DNA from: Verrucomicrobiota bacterium
GTDB lineage: Bacteria > Verrucomicrobiota > Verrucomicrobiia > Opitutales > Opitutaceae
DNA length: 51,202 nucleotides
Direction of reading: 5' to 3'
NCBI GenBank assembly: GCA_023457035.1
Contig: JAEWNN010000001.1
Span: 1-51,202 of the forward strand
Shown here: one piece after another, positions 1 to 9,390 of the stretch
How positions within the stretch are numbered: position 1 is the stretch's first letter
Layout of the letters: each line of letters opens with the position of its first letter
Notes under the pieces: generated by a model
Databases searched by the model: none
Seen by the model: only the letters and a program-made list of their open reading frames with translations
Told to the model about the DNA's origin: nothing
Program-made: the position numbers and the translations under genes

Positions 1-60
1 GGCCTCAAGCCCGACCTTCGCTTTGAAATCGGGGGTGAATGTACGACGTTTCTTGGACAT
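1..60 (-). CDS. IS3-family transposase OrfA, N-terminal fragment (cut by window edge)
   Basis: On the minus strand an ATG at 58-60 opens a frame reading MSKKRRTFTPDFKAKVGLEA before the window ends. This is the usual start of an IS3-family OrfA (helix-turn-helix DNA-binding subunit, 'RRrFtpEFKakValEA'). Only 20 codons are visible, so the rest of the element lies to the left. It reads away from the hydrolase gene on its right, with the element's terminal inverted repeat between them. Family membership rests on this short match plus the neighbouring end sequence. Confidence 0.75.
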   Translation of the reverse strand, partial: MSKKRRTFTPDFKAKVGLEA

Positions 61-122
61 GACGCGGGATCGTTGGCGGTTTTGCTCTTAACGATCCCCC
101 CTGTCCACTTTTCGGGGTCCAC
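61..122. mobile_element. Right-hand end of an IS3-type insertion sequence
   Basis: Between the OrfA start and the hydrolase reading frame lies a non-coding leader ending in a typical IS3-type terminal repeat. Read inward from about position 121 it begins TGGACCCCGAAAAGTGGAC. The transition from IS end to host gene is placed at about 121-122. The other end and any target duplication are outside the window, so the boundary is good to a few bases only. Confidence 0.65.
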
Positions 123-2778
123 CTCACAGCGCATCCCAGCAGCCAACGTCTGGCCGCGAAGGCAAACGACACCATGGGTCTACATCCCTCCCTTTGTTTC
201 TGCATCCGGATATAATTGGTGGTATGAAGAATACTGGTCCACCAGGTGGAATCATATCGATCTGATCGCCATAGACGACAACAATACCATCTGGTACGAG
301 ACCCTCGGCGGTTATGATAATACACGCGGCTACGGCTACTACTACAATGCCGCCGCAGCCCCCTACGGAGGGACGCAGGAGATCCACCCACAGTTCATTC
401 GATTCGGCGCGCCAGACAACGGATCACGCCATTTCTCCATTATCGTCAGTGCCTCTGGTACTCCGTACGGATGGGAGACAACCGGAGACTACCCGAGCAC
501 AGCAACCTGCTATGTTGGAGATCAGGCTGTCGAAACTCTCCCGTATATCAACGAGAATGAGACACGCCTCTGGTATGATCGCGCGGAGATTGAGTTCGCC
601 GATGGCCACACCGAGCCGACTCCGGCAGATGGCACTGTCTGGTACCTCGACAGCTCGGATCGCCCGCACGGCGAAGCGGATGGCCATGACGTGATGTGGA
701 CGAAGAGGAGCGCCACGAGTGACATACCCTCGTCACCGGTGGAATACACGAGGCACGACTATGTCGCTCTGCCCTCCATGAATGGATGGGTCACGGATAT
801 AATGGTCGCACCCGATTCCGATGAACCAGTCTCCGGCACCGCGACACATCCGACGTTAGGCACCCACAACTTCCTCGCGTTCCCAGTGCATGCCTATCTC
901 GCCGTCGACGCCAACCGGGACGGCGAGATCATGCTCCCCTCCGAAGACGACTCCGACGCCACCTCCGCCGATAAGCCCTCCCGCTTCTGGATCAATGATG
1001 ACATCGACCGCGGCCACACCGTCGACAAGACGGACTTCGAGGAGGACGACCTCAGTCTGAAGGAGGCTGGTGCGATTGCGGGCTGCAAGACGGCGGACTG
1101 GCAGAACAACCAGATCCTCGCGAAGCGAGACCTGGAGGACTTCGCTCGGTTGTGGATCTCGATGCAAGGGCTGTCGGCGGCGTTCCTGCCCAAGGGCAGC
1201 GATGACAATGCCGAAGCGGACTTGTATATGGGATTGCAGTGGAGCGACACGACCGGGACTCCAGCGATCAAGATTTATCCGGCGGCTGAGACCGATGGCG
1301 GCGCGAAATATCTGACGGACGAGACAGTGGCGGCTGATCAAATCGGTCTCGACTATGCGATGAAGGACTTTCGCGATCCGACCGAGCAGGTGCGGTCCGC
1401 CATGAACGTTGTTCAGGGTACCGACTTTTTCGTTATCCCGCCGCGGTATTTTGGACGGTTTACCGAGGCCAACCCGAAGACCTGTTTCCTGTTCGAGGGC
1501 GTCACGGCCGGTAAAGGCCAGTTGAAACTGGTAATCTTGAAGAAGGAAGGTGGCGCGTTCACCAAGATCGGCGAAGGCCCCGGGGTGTGGATGGACTTGA
1601 AGAAGGTGGACGAGTTCTACGAGCGCTGGACTGTCGGTGACACGGGTGGCGGTGCGCCGTGGAGCGCGGCCCTGCGCAAGCGCGTGACGCTCGACAGCCA
1701 GAGCACCTTCACCGGGCACAGCGACGGTTTTGCCTATGCCAGCGACGCACTTGAGGAGATGAAATACATCCTCTACGTCCACGGCTGGAACATGGAGCCG
1801 TGGGAGAAGAACCGCTATGCCGAGACGATGTTCAAGCGTCTCTACTGGCAGGGCTACAAGGGCCGCTTCGGCGTCTTTTGCTGGCCGACTGCGTACGGGT
1901 TCGATGGTCCCTTGAGTTTGATTCGTGACGGCACCAATTACGACCGGAGCGAATGGGCAGCGTGGCGAGCGGCGATGCCCCTAAAGAACCTGTTGGTCAG
2001 TTTGCACACCACGTACGGCAACCAGGTGCATGTCCTTGCCCACAGCATGGGGAATGTCGCCACGGGCGAAGCACTCGAATTGGCGGCCTTGGCCGGGACG
2101 GGAAAGATAGTGGCTACCTACGTGGCTACCCAGGCGGCGATCACGGCTCATTGTTACGACGGCGCGCAGCCCGACAATCTTCAGCCCGAGCCTTTCGGGG
2201 GAGCGATCGCACGCAGTTGGGATGGCGCCTGGCCGCAAACACCCAATATCTACAAAGACTGGCTGACGGGTAACGGCGCGGCCGCCACCACCCGGGTGAA
2301 CTTCTATAACGTCAACGACTACGCGCTCTGGCACGACCTTTGGGAAGCCAACCAGTACTTCAAGCCTGATGGCGTGGACCTCCCTGACCAACCCTACACC
2401 TACAAGTTCTACCACGATCCGGAGGGCTCCAATCCGGACAACTTCGCGAAGCTCGACGGGACGATGCACCCGTTGACCCTTGGCGACCGCTATACGCTTC
2501 ACGACCGGTACGAAATCATGTCCTTTGCCGCCGAAGCGCGTTGCCGGGCGGTTGGTGCGACGCCGAGCAGCCTAACGCTGGGCGATTCGCTCGATCTTCA
2601 ATCCATCTGGCCTGCCGACAACGGAATCAAGTTGCATGAGGACGTTCAGCCAGGGGGATTGGCCTTCAGTGCCCATAGGTGGCATAGCGCACAGTTCCGT
2701 TCGACGAATATGCGGCAACAGCGCTACTGGAAGGCTTTGCTGGGTTCACGTGGCTTCCAACTCATCACCACTCCATGA
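73..2778 (+). CDS. Large alpha/beta-hydrolase (lipase-like) protein, 5' end replaced by an IS end
   Basis: The frame runs 901 codons from an ATG at 73, but codons before about position 122 lie inside the insertion sequence, so the native N-terminus (probably including a signal peptide) is lost. The visible N-terminal half is aromatic-rich (YNWWYEEYW) with no recognised domain. An 'AVDANRDGEI' calcium-loop-like stretch sits near residue 278. The C-terminal third is an alpha/beta hydrolase: strand plus oxyanion-type segment 'YILYVHGWN' near residue 565 and nucleophile elbow 'AHSMGN' with Ser near residue 658. Such proteins usually hydrolyse esters or lipids; the substrate is unknown. The stop overlaps the next start (ATGA), so the two genes are probably co-transcribed. 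Expression now would depend on a promoter within the IS. Confidence 0.7.
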   Translation: MAVLLLTIPPVHFSGSTSQRIPAANVWPRRQTTPWVYIPPFVSASGYNWWYEEYWSTRWNHIDLIAIDDNNTIWYETLGGYDNTRGYGYYYNAAAAPYGGTQEIHPQFIRFGAPDNGSRHFSIIVSASGTPYGWETTGDYPSTATCYVGDQAVETLPYINENETRLWYDRAEIEFADGHTEPTPADGTVWYLDSSDRPHGEADGHDVMWTKRSATSDIPSSPVEYTRHDYVALPSMNGWVTDIMVAPDSDEPVSGTATHPTLGTHNFLAFPVHAYLAVDANRDGEIMLPSEDDSDATSADKPSRFWINDDIDRGHTVDKTDFEEDDLSLKEAGAIAGCKTADWQNNQILAKRDLEDFARLWISMQGLSAAFLPKGSDDNAEADLYMGLQWSDTTGTPAIKIYPAAETDGGAKYLTDETVAADQIGLDYAMKDFRDPTEQVRSAMNVVQGTDFFVIPPRYFGRFTEANPKTCFLFEGVTAGKGQLKLVILKKEGGAFTKIGEGPGVWMDLKKVDEFYERWTVGDTGGGAPWSAALRKRVTLDSQSTFTGHSDGFAYASDALEEMKYILYVHGWNMEPWEKNRYAETMFKRLYWQGYKGRFGVFCWPTAYGFDGPLSLIRDGTNYDRSEWAAWRAAMPLKNLLVSLHTTYGNQVHVLAHSMGNVATGEALELAALAGTGKIVATYVATQAAITAHCYDGAQPDNLQPEPFGGAIARSWDGAWPQTPNIYKDWLTGNGAAATTRVNFYNVNDYALWHDLWEANQYFKPDGVDLPDQPYTYKFYHDPEGSNPDNFAKLDGTMHPLTLGDRYTLHDRYEIMSFAAEARCRAVGATPSSLTLGDSLDLQSIWPADNGIKLHEDVQPGGLAFSAHRWHSAQFRSTNMRQQRYWKALLGSRGFQLITTP

Positions 2779-3878
2779 AACGGATTCCTTGGATTCTGAT
2801 TCTCGTTCTAGTTGCGGTTCTCGCTCTTCTTCTTTGGCGGTCGCACTTAGCCCAATCGAAAGCGCCCGACTCAGCTATTGGTGCCGCATCCGAAGTATCC
2901 AAGAAGTCAGCGCCTAACCATGCACAAACTGTTGCAGCGTCCCCGCCGCCGCCGTCAGAAAAGGCGGTTGGCGAACCTGACGGTAAAGGGGCGTTGATCT
3001 CGCGCTTTCTCGGTGCTGTGAACCACAAGGAGATCAAGTTGTTCGGCAAGGTTGTAGACCAAACGGGAGCCCCGCTGGGTGGAGTGACTGTTTATGCCTC
3101 GGCGATTTACAATACAGGGCTCGAATCTGGTTTGGACAAAGCGCAAACTACAACGGACTCAGCCGGGTTGTTCACCATAGAAGGGATGAAAGGGAGGACC
3201 TTGGGCATCGGGCTTTCAAAAAGTGGGTATGAGTACGGTGGGGATCATGGACCGTTTCAGTACACTGAGCTCGTGAAGGAAGCGGAGCGGTACCATCCTG
3301 ACCCAAAGAATCCGGTACTATTTGTCATGTGGCGGCTCCAGGGCGCGGAACCGATGACAGTCTTTGAGGATCGCGAATTTCGGGTACCGGTTGACGGCAC
3401 ACCACTGCGGATCGATCTGACGACCGGCAAACGTGTCGAAACCGGTGGAGACCTGCTCATCACCATTCATCACGCTATGGCCGAGCCAGGGGAATGGTTG
3501 TATCGATATCCATGGCAAGCCGAGGTTGCTGCTCCCGGTGGCCTGATCGAAACCACCAGCCGCTTGATGTATCTCGCGCCCGAAAGTGGGTATGTGTCTT
3601 CGCTGTCGCTCAGTGAGAAAGGTGACGAGCCCGAATACCGCGGGCAGTTTGACAAGCAGCTCTACATCAAGACCGAAGGCGGCAACTTCGCCCGGCTGAG
3701 AATGCACGTTTCAACGCAGACCAACCCGGATCGTTCCAGTTACGCAGTCCTGAGTTGGTGGCTAAACCCCAGAGTGGGGAGTCGGAATCTGGAGTACGAA
3801 CCGGCACGCACCGCCGTGCTCCCCTCGCGGATCAAGCCTGTGCCGGGCGGCAATACCGATGTGACGCCGAAACCATAA
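2775..3878 (+). CDS. Membrane-anchored protein with carboxypeptidase-regulatory-like domain
   Basis: 367 residues. Residues 5-21 form one hydrophobic helix after MKR, probably an uncleaved inner-membrane anchor or signal anchor. A Ser/Pro/Ala-rich linker follows (about 25-75). Residues about 88-140 look like a CarboxypepD_reg / Ig-like fold ('GKVVDQTGAPLGGVTVY', then 'TDSAGLFTIEGM'). The remainder is beta-rich and unrecognised. Its start overlaps the stop of the hydrolase gene by four bases, so translational coupling and a shared envelope role are likely, but no function can be named. Confidence 0.65.
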   Translation: MKRIPWILILVLVAVLALLLWRSHLAQSKAPDSAIGAASEVSKKSAPNHAQTVAASPPPPSEKAVGEPDGKGALISRFLGAVNHKEIKLFGKVVDQTGAPLGGVTVYASAIYNTGLESGLDKAQTTTDSAGLFTIEGMKGRTLGIGLSKSGYEYGGDHGPFQYTELVKEAERYHPDPKNPVLFVMWRLQGAEPMTVFEDREFRVPVDGTPLRIDLTTGKRVETGGDLLITIHHAMAEPGEWLYRYPWQAEVAAPGGLIETTSRLMYLAPESGYVSSLSLSEKGDEPEYRGQFDKQLYIKTEGGNFARLRMHVSTQTNPDRSSYAVLSWWLNPRVGSRNLEYEPARTAVLPSRIKPVPGGNTDVTPKP

Positions 3879-4053
3879 ACGGCGCCTGGAGTTCGTCGTG
3901 TCACAGCCCGCCCTTGCCGGGACCGACCGCGCGGATCTCGATGGCGACGACGGCGGGCCGGTTGCCGGTCATGGCGACGTGCCTGGCGGTGATGGTCCTC
4001 ACGGCTGCGAGCGTGCCGGCCTGGAGGAACTCGGCGGCGCGCCGGACCCCGGC

Positions 4054-4515
4054 TCAGCTCTTCAGCTCGACAATGACCTGGATCTCGACGGCGCAATCGC
4101 GCGGCAGGCCGGCCACGGCGACGGCGGCACGCGCGTGCTTGCCGGCCTCGCCGTAGAGCTGGACGAACAGATCGCTCGCCCCGTTGATCACCGCCGGGCT
4201 GTCCGTGAATCCGGAGACGGCGTTGACGAACCCCGACACCGAAACGAAGCGCGCCACCGCGTCCAGGCTGCCGGCCGCGGCCTTGATGTTGGCCAGCGTG
4301 TTGAGCGCGCACACCTTGGCCGCCTCGTAGCCGCTCGCGACGGTCTGGCCGCGGCCCAACTGACCGGCATGGGTGACCTGGCCGTCGCGCACACAGATCG
4401 TCCCGGCGAGGAACAACAGGTTGCCGGTGCGAACACTGGGCAGGTAGTTGCCCGCGGCGGCGGGCGCGGCGGGCAGGGAGAGACCGAGTTCGGCGAGTTT
4501 GGCTTCGATGCTCAT
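4054..4515 (-). CDS. ridA: RidA/YjgF/UK114-family protein (enamine/imine deaminase type)
   Basis: 153 residues. RidA proteins form trimers and hydrolyse reactive enamine/imine intermediates made by PLP enzymes, releasing ammonia. Visible family features are 'NLLFLAGTICVRDGQ' near the N-terminus, the central 'AAKVCALNTLANIKAA' helix, and the C-terminal 'ARAAVAVAGLP...AVEIQVIVEL' strand region, which keeps the arginine that in active members binds the substrate carboxylate. The ATG at 4515 is chosen because the family begins there; an open frame continues upstream to 4773 with low-complexity, shadow-like sequence. No clear Shine-Dalgarno. It is the last minus-strand gene before the convergent gene ending at 3878. 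Confidence 0.85.
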   Translation of the reverse strand: MSIEAKLAELGLSLPAAPAAAGNYLPSVRTGNLLFLAGTICVRDGQVTHAGQLGRGQTVASGYEAAKVCALNTLANIKAAAGSLDAVARFVSVSGFVNAVSGFTDSPAVINGASDLFVQLYGEAGKHARAAVAVAGLPRDCAVEIQVIVELKS

Positions 4516-4597
4516 GGTGACGCACAGTCGGGCGACGATCGCCCGCGGGGACGAGATTGAAACATGCGCTGGCGTCGGTGCCTTCCTAGCCGTCGGC

Positions 4598-7309
4598 CTA
4601 CTCGGCGCGCACGCGCAATCGGTAGAACACGCGCGGCTGGCCCGGGGCAGGTTCGATCCGCCACGTGACCTCCTCGAGCCCGCAACCGCAGTCGACCACC
4701 GTCTCGGTGATGTCGCCGGCGTCGACCGGCGCCCAAGTGGACAGATCAGGCGACGACTCGAGTTCGTAAGCAACCCCGCTCACCCCGGGGCGCCGGCGGA
4801 AGGCTAGTTCGAATACGCCCTCAGCCATCGCCGGAGAGCGCAACACCCCGCCGAGTCCGCCCGGGTTGGCCGTCCGCGGGTCGGTGCCCAGCGCGTACTC
4901 GATCAGGTTCGCCATCCCGTCGCCGTCCGGGTCGGCCTGCCGGCCCCAGAGCGTCGCCTCCGCGGCGGCATCGGCGAGTTCGGCGTCCGTGAACGGGCCG
5001 TGGAGCCAGAGTTCGTAGAGCATCGGCGCCGCCTCCTCGGTGTAGGTGATCTCAAGGTACGGAGCCGAGCTGGTGCCGTACTCCGAGGCCTTCAGCCCGA
5101 TGCCGGTCGCCGGGCTGTGCACCATCATCAGGCCGTGGTTCGGCACCGTGCCGGCGGCCCACTTCTGCACGAGCAGCGTGACGTCGACCGGCGGGTAGAA
5201 GACGTGGTCCCAGTTCGCCGAGCCGCTGAGCTGGAGGATCCGCCCCACCCGCTCGGCGCGATCGCCGCCGGCCGTGGACCACGGCGTGCCGGCGGCCGCG
5301 TTGTTCCAGGTCGCCCCGGCCTCGACCCACGGCGCCGTCACCCGGTAGAGCTCGAGATACTGCTCGGGCTGGTAGTTGCTTTGCGACCAGACATAGAACG
5401 CCACCTGCGCCGCGACCACCCGCCGGCCGTTGAGCGCCGCCGGCAGATCGAAGCGCACGAGGAAACGGTCGATCGTCGAAACATAGCTGATCCCGCCGTA
5501 GTTGGTGGTCGGGTTCGACGCCGCGATGAACGCGTCGGCGCTCTGCGCCGCGCCCTGCAGCCGGATCGTGTGCTGCACCTGGCTCGGATCGAGCGTGCGC
5601 GCCGTGATCTGGGCGGAGAGATCCGACTCGTTGCCGGCGGCGTCGTAGGCGCTCACCCGGTAGGTGTAGCTTGTGTCGGCGGATAAGCCGGTGTCGCCGA
5701 AACTGGTCGTGACGCTCGTGCCGACCGCCGCGCCGTTGCGATAGACGCGGTAGCCGGTCACGGCGCGGTCGTCGGTGGCGGGGTTCCAACTGAGCTGCAC
5801 GCTCGTCGTGGTCGCGCCACCGGCCAGCAGCCCGGTGGGAATCGTGGGCGCGGTGGTATCGCCCGGATCGACGGTCGTCACATCGAGCGTGCTCGAGGGG
5901 TTCGACTCGTTGCCCGCCGCGTCGAGCGCGGTGACGCGATAGGAGTAGCTGGTCGCCTGCGTGAGGCCGGAATCGCTATAGGTCACTCCGGTCGCGGTCC
6001 CGATTTGCGCCGCCCCGCGGTAGATCCGGTAGGAGGTCACGCCGACGTTGTCGGTCGAGGCGTTCCAGCGCAGCGCCACCGCGGTGGTCGTGACCGAGTC
6101 GGTGCGGAGGTTGCCCGGGGCGGTGGGCGCCTGGGTATCGACCGCCGCCGGAGTGGTCACCGGCAGGCTGTTGCTGTCGCCCGACTCGAGCAGCGAGCCG
6201 TTCACCGCGCGCACCGTGTAGGTGTAGGTGGTCGCGGCGGCGACGGTCGTGTCGGCAAACGTCGTGCCGCCCACGAAGGAGCGCAGCGTGCCGTTGCGGT
6301 AGATCCGGTAGCCGGAGACACCGGACTCCGCATCGCTCGATCCGGTCCAGGAAAGCTCGACCCGGTTGTAGGCGACCGTCGGCGCCCGGAGCGCGGAGGG
6401 ATTCGAGGGCGGCGTGGTGTCGGTCACCGGCGTCCAGCCGGCGAGGCGGGCGAAGAGCCACCAGATCGCGTAGGCTTTGCGGTTGGCGTTGAGCGGCTGC
6501 GAATGCGCCGAGCCGCAATCGTACCAGTCGGTGTTCTGCACGTGGGAGTTCTGCCACGCGGTCGCCCAGTTGCGCGACTGGCCGTTGAGCACGTAGTCGC
6601 AGGCGTCGGTAGCCATGAGCTCCATGTAGTTCACGAGCCCATCGGGGTCGTAGCTCTCGATGTCGGCGAAGTCGAAGAGCACCTTGTTGTTGGTGCGGCA
6701 GAAGTCGCGGATCTGGTTGTTGCGCACGTTCACGTTGCCGGTCGCGCCGCCGCCGTTGAGGTGGCCGGTCATGTAGACGAAGCGCACCGCAGGGAACTCG
6801 GTCTCGAGCCCGCTCATGAGCGTGAGGTATTGCTGGATCTCGGCCTGCGTGCCGTCGACTTGGCCGCACCACGACCACATGATCACGTTCACCTCGGGGT
6901 GCGCCTGCAGGTACGTCCGTGTGGCGGCGGCCCAGGCGGTGCGGTTCGGGTTGCCGAGGTCGGAGGCGGAGGACCCGCCGAAATTCCCGTAGAAGTCGCG
7001 GTAGTCGAGCGCGCCCCCGGTGCCGCCGTTGTTGAACGTGAAGAGATTGTCGGGAAACGCGTCGGCCTGCTTCGCGTTCATGAACGCGACCAGGCCGTCC
7101 ATGCCGTCCGAGATCTGGCTGCCGTGCGAGGTGTGCCCGTAGGCGATGTGCAGCGTCTGTTTCGCCTGCTGGATCGCCGCCGCCGGCACCGCGTTGAGAT
7201 TGGTCCGGGTGTGGTCGGCGATGATGCCCTGACCGCTGGCCTGGGTTGCGAAAAAGCCCAGCGTCCCGAACAGGAACGCCGCCGCTGACCGGATACGTGA
7301 GGATAACAT
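4598..7309 (-). CDS. Secreted multidomain protein: SGNH-like N-terminus, three FN3 domains, DNRLRE domain, Verrucomicrobia C-terminal tail
   Basis: 903 residues from the ATG at 7309, chosen because it places a signal peptide at the start (MLSSRIRSAAAFLFGTLGF, cleavage near ASGQG). Residues about 25-310 form a single domain containing 'HIAYGHTSHGSQI', which looks SGNH-hydrolase-like but whose active site I cannot assign. Three fibronectin type III domains follow (each with 'VSGYRIYRNG' / 'YTYTVRA' type strands), about 320-600. Next is a DNRLRE-type domain ('SADAFIAASNPTTNYGG...', 'FLVRFDLPAAL'). The C-terminus has 'DPDGDGMANLIEYALGTDP', a tail common on exported Verrucomicrobia proteins, followed by a small beta domain. 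Probably exported and acting on polysaccharide or glycoprotein. Confidence 0.75.
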   Translation of the reverse strand: MLSSRIRSAAAFLFGTLGFFATQASGQGIIADHTRTNLNAVPAAAIQQAKQTLHIAYGHTSHGSQISDGMDGLVAFMNAKQADAFPDNLFTFNNGGTGGALDYRDFYGNFGGSSASDLGNPNRTAWAAATRTYLQAHPEVNVIMWSWCGQVDGTQAEIQQYLTLMSGLETEFPAVRFVYMTGHLNGGGATGNVNVRNNQIRDFCRTNNKVLFDFADIESYDPDGLVNYMELMATDACDYVLNGQSRNWATAWQNSHVQNTDWYDCGSAHSQPLNANRKAYAIWWLFARLAGWTPVTDTTPPSNPSALRAPTVAYNRVELSWTGSSDAESGVSGYRIYRNGTLRSFVGGTTFADTTVAAATTYTYTVRAVNGSLLESGDSNSLPVTTPAAVDTQAPTAPGNLRTDSVTTTAVALRWNASTDNVGVTSYRIYRGAAQIGTATGVTYSDSGLTQATSYSYRVTALDAAGNESNPSSTLDVTTVDPGDTTAPTIPTGLLAGGATTTSVQLSWNPATDDRAVTGYRVYRNGAAVGTSVTTSFGDTGLSADTSYTYRVSAYDAAGNESDLSAQITARTLDPSQVQHTIRLQGAAQSADAFIAASNPTTNYGGISYVSTIDRFLVRFDLPAALNGRRVVAAQVAFYVWSQSNYQPEQYLELYRVTAPWVEAGATWNNAAAGTPWSTAGGDRAERVGRILQLSGSANWDHVFYPPVDVTLLVQKWAAGTVPNHGLMMVHSPATGIGLKASEYGTSSAPYLEITYTEEAAPMLYELWLHGPFTDAELADAAAEATLWGRQADPDGDGMANLIEYALGTDPRTANPGGLGGVLRSPAMAEGVFELAFRRRPGVSGVAYELESSPDLSTWAPVDAGDITETVVDCGCGLEEVTWRIEPAPGQPRVFYRLRVRAE

Positions 7310-7467
7310 GATGGACAGGTGTTCGGGGGCCGGGTTTGAACTCCTGCCGTGCATCGGAGGCACGGGCAAAGAACGCGCCGGATTCTCCACCGGTTGCGTC
7401 GGCCGCAAAGCGCGAACTCGCCCACCCCGGCCAACTCACGGGTTTTTGATCCGCCGCCCGCGACCGC

Positions 7468-9390
7468 CTACTTGCCACGCCGCAGCGCCCGGGCCGACAC
7501 GACCACACTGGAGCCGAGCATCAGCAGCGCCGCCACGATCGGGTGCAGCAGGCCCGCCGCGGCCAGCGCCATCCCGAGGAGATTGTAGGCCGCCGCGAAC
7601 CGCAGGTTCCCCGCCACCCCGGCGCGAACCCGCCGCGCCTCCCGGATCGCCGCCGGCAGAAACCGCAGATCGTTGCCGAGAAAAACCGCCGGGGCCGCCG
7701 CCCGGGCCAACGCCGCGCCGCCGCTCATCGCGATCGCCACATCCGCCGCCCCCAGCGCCGCCGCATCGTTGATCCCGTCGCCGAGAAACAACGTCACCTT
7801 TCCCTCCTGCCGCAGCGCTTCCACCCGTGCCCGTTTCTCCTCCGGTCGCAGGCCGCCGCGCCAGGTCGTGTCGGCGAAGTCTCCCGTCGGCTCCGTGGTG
7901 TCGCCCGTGAGAATCTCCGTCGCGAGGCCGAGCGCGCACAGCTCCCCGCACACCGCCGCCGCGCCCTCGCGCCACTCCTCGCCCAAAACCACAAGCGCCG
8001 CCGGCGCTCCGTCGACACTCACGCCCACCGTCCGTCCGCCGTCGGTCGCGGCAGCGAGCCCAGTCCACGTCGGCGCGCCGATCCGGAGCTCGCAACCGTC
8101 CACCCGCGCGGCGACGCCGCAGCCCGGTTCCAGCCGCACCTCCGCGACCGACACGACCGGCGCACCCTCGGCGCGGCAGTCCGCCAAGGCCCGCGCCACC
8201 GGATGCTCCAGGCCTCGCTCAGCCTCCGCCACCGCGGAACGCAGCCACACCGCGCGCGCCGTCCACTCCCGGCGAATCCGCCATTCCGCGACAACCAGCC
8301 GCTCGGTCGACAGGGTGCCGGTCTTGTCGAGAAACACGTGCTCGGCCCGCGCGAGTCCGTCGATCACGTCGCCGGTGCGCGCCACCAGGCCAAGCTCGGC
8401 CAACCGCACCAACCCGTGCCAGACCGCCAGCGGCGTCGCCAGCCCCAGCGCGCACGGGCACGCCACCAGCAGGACCGCCATGCTGTTGAACAGCCCGGTC
8501 GTCCAGCCCTCGCGCCAGGTCCAGAACGCGCACGTTGCCGCGCTCACCAGCAACACCAGCGGCAGGAAAGCCGCGGCCAACCGGTCCGCCTGCCGCTGCA
8601 AAGTGGAGGGCGCCAGCCGCGCCGCCGCCACCGCGGCGAGCACCGCGTCGAGCCGGCGCTCGCCCGCCGCGGCCGTCACCTCGATCTCGAACTCCCCGTC
8701 GATCGCATGGGTGCCGGCGAAGACGAGCTCACCCGGCCCGCGCGCCAGCGGCCGCCACTCGCCGGTCATCGCCGTCTCCTGCACGAAGCTGCAGCCGCGC
8801 CGCACGATGCCGTCGACGGCGATCGCCCCGCCCGGGCGCACCCGCACCCGCGCGCCGGGCGTGAGCGCCGCCACCGCCACCCGCGCGCCTGCGCAGTCCT
8901 CGGCGAAGTCGTAGCGTTCGCGGGTCTCGTCGACCGCCCGCAACGCCCGCGAGCGCGAGCGGGCTCCGAGAGTCTTCCCCGCGGCATAGACGGCCAGCAG
9001 GATCGAGATCACCTCGTAATACACCGCACCGTGCCGGGTGAACGTGGCCGTGAGCGAGGCGCCGAACGACCCGGCCAGCGTCACCAGAAACAACTGGTCC
9101 ACCGCGATCCGGCGCGCCCGCGCCGTCGCCCACGCCTCGCGCAGCAGCGGCGGCAGCAGCAGCGCGCACACGCCCAGCGCGGCCGCGATCAAGCCGCCAT
9201 GGACCATCCAATACGCGGCGCCCTCCGGTGGCGTGAGGTTCGCGGCCAGGCTGAAGACCATGCTCTGCCCGGCCACCACCGCCGCGACTCCGATCCGCCA
9301 CCACGCGCGCAGGACCGCGCCCGCCTCGGGCTCCACGCCCGGTTCCACGCCCCCACCGGGAGCGGAGGCGGAAGCGGTGGTCGGAGTCAT
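7468..9390 (-). CDS. Copper-type P1B ATPase lacking an N-terminal metal-binding domain
   Basis: 640 residues from the ATG at 9390. All core P-type ATPase motifs are present: actuator 'MTGEWRP' (about 208-214), the metal-site 'CPC' in the sixth metal-transport helix (about 311-313), phosphorylation motif 'DKTGTL' (about 355-360), the P1B 'HP' pair in the nucleotide domain ('LEHPVARAL') and hinge 'GDGINDAAAL'. The last helices show 'YN' and 'MLGSS', the signature of Cu(I)-transporting P1B-1 enzymes. The usual N-terminal HMA domain with CxxC is absent; instead there is a short Gly/Pro/Glu-rich stretch. It may export copper or load copper into a cytochrome oxidase (FixI/CcoI-like role); the sequence does not settle which. 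Confidence 0.85.
   Translation of the reverse strand: MTPTTASASAPGGGVEPGVEPEAGAVLRAWWRIGVAAVVAGQSMVFSLAANLTPPEGAAYWMVHGGLIAAALGVCALLLPPLLREAWATARARRIAVDQLFLVTLAGSFGASLTATFTRHGAVYYEVISILLAVYAAGKTLGARSRSRALRAVDETRERYDFAEDCAGARVAVAALTPGARVRVRPGGAIAVDGIVRRGCSFVQETAMTGEWRPLARGPGELVFAGTHAIDGEFEIEVTAAAGERRLDAVLAAVAAARLAPSTLQRQADRLAAAFLPLVLLVSAATCAFWTWREGWTTGLFNSMAVLLVACPCALGLATPLAVWHGLVRLAELGLVARTGDVIDGLARAEHVFLDKTGTLSTERLVVAEWRIRREWTARAVWLRSAVAEAERGLEHPVARALADCRAEGAPVVSVAEVRLEPGCGVAARVDGCELRIGAPTWTGLAAATDGGRTVGVSVDGAPAALVVLGEEWREGAAAVCGELCALGLATEILTGDTTEPTGDFADTTWRGGLRPEEKRARVEALRQEGKVTLFLGDGINDAAALGAADVAIAMSGGAALARAAAPAVFLGNDLRFLPAAIREARRVRAGVAGNLRFAAAYNLLGMALAAAGLLHPIVAALLMLGSSVVVSARALRRGK

Noticed and set aside
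3898..4560. Long plus-strand open frame opposite ridA
   Set aside because: It is antisense to a clear RidA protein, low-complexity in Gly/Arg/Asp, and matches no family; a high-GC shadow frame.
6005..7288. 427-codon plus-strand frame opposite the secreted FN3 protein
   Set aside because: Arg/Gly/Val/Ala-rich mirror of the FN3 gene without domain features; the minus strand has signal peptide and domains.
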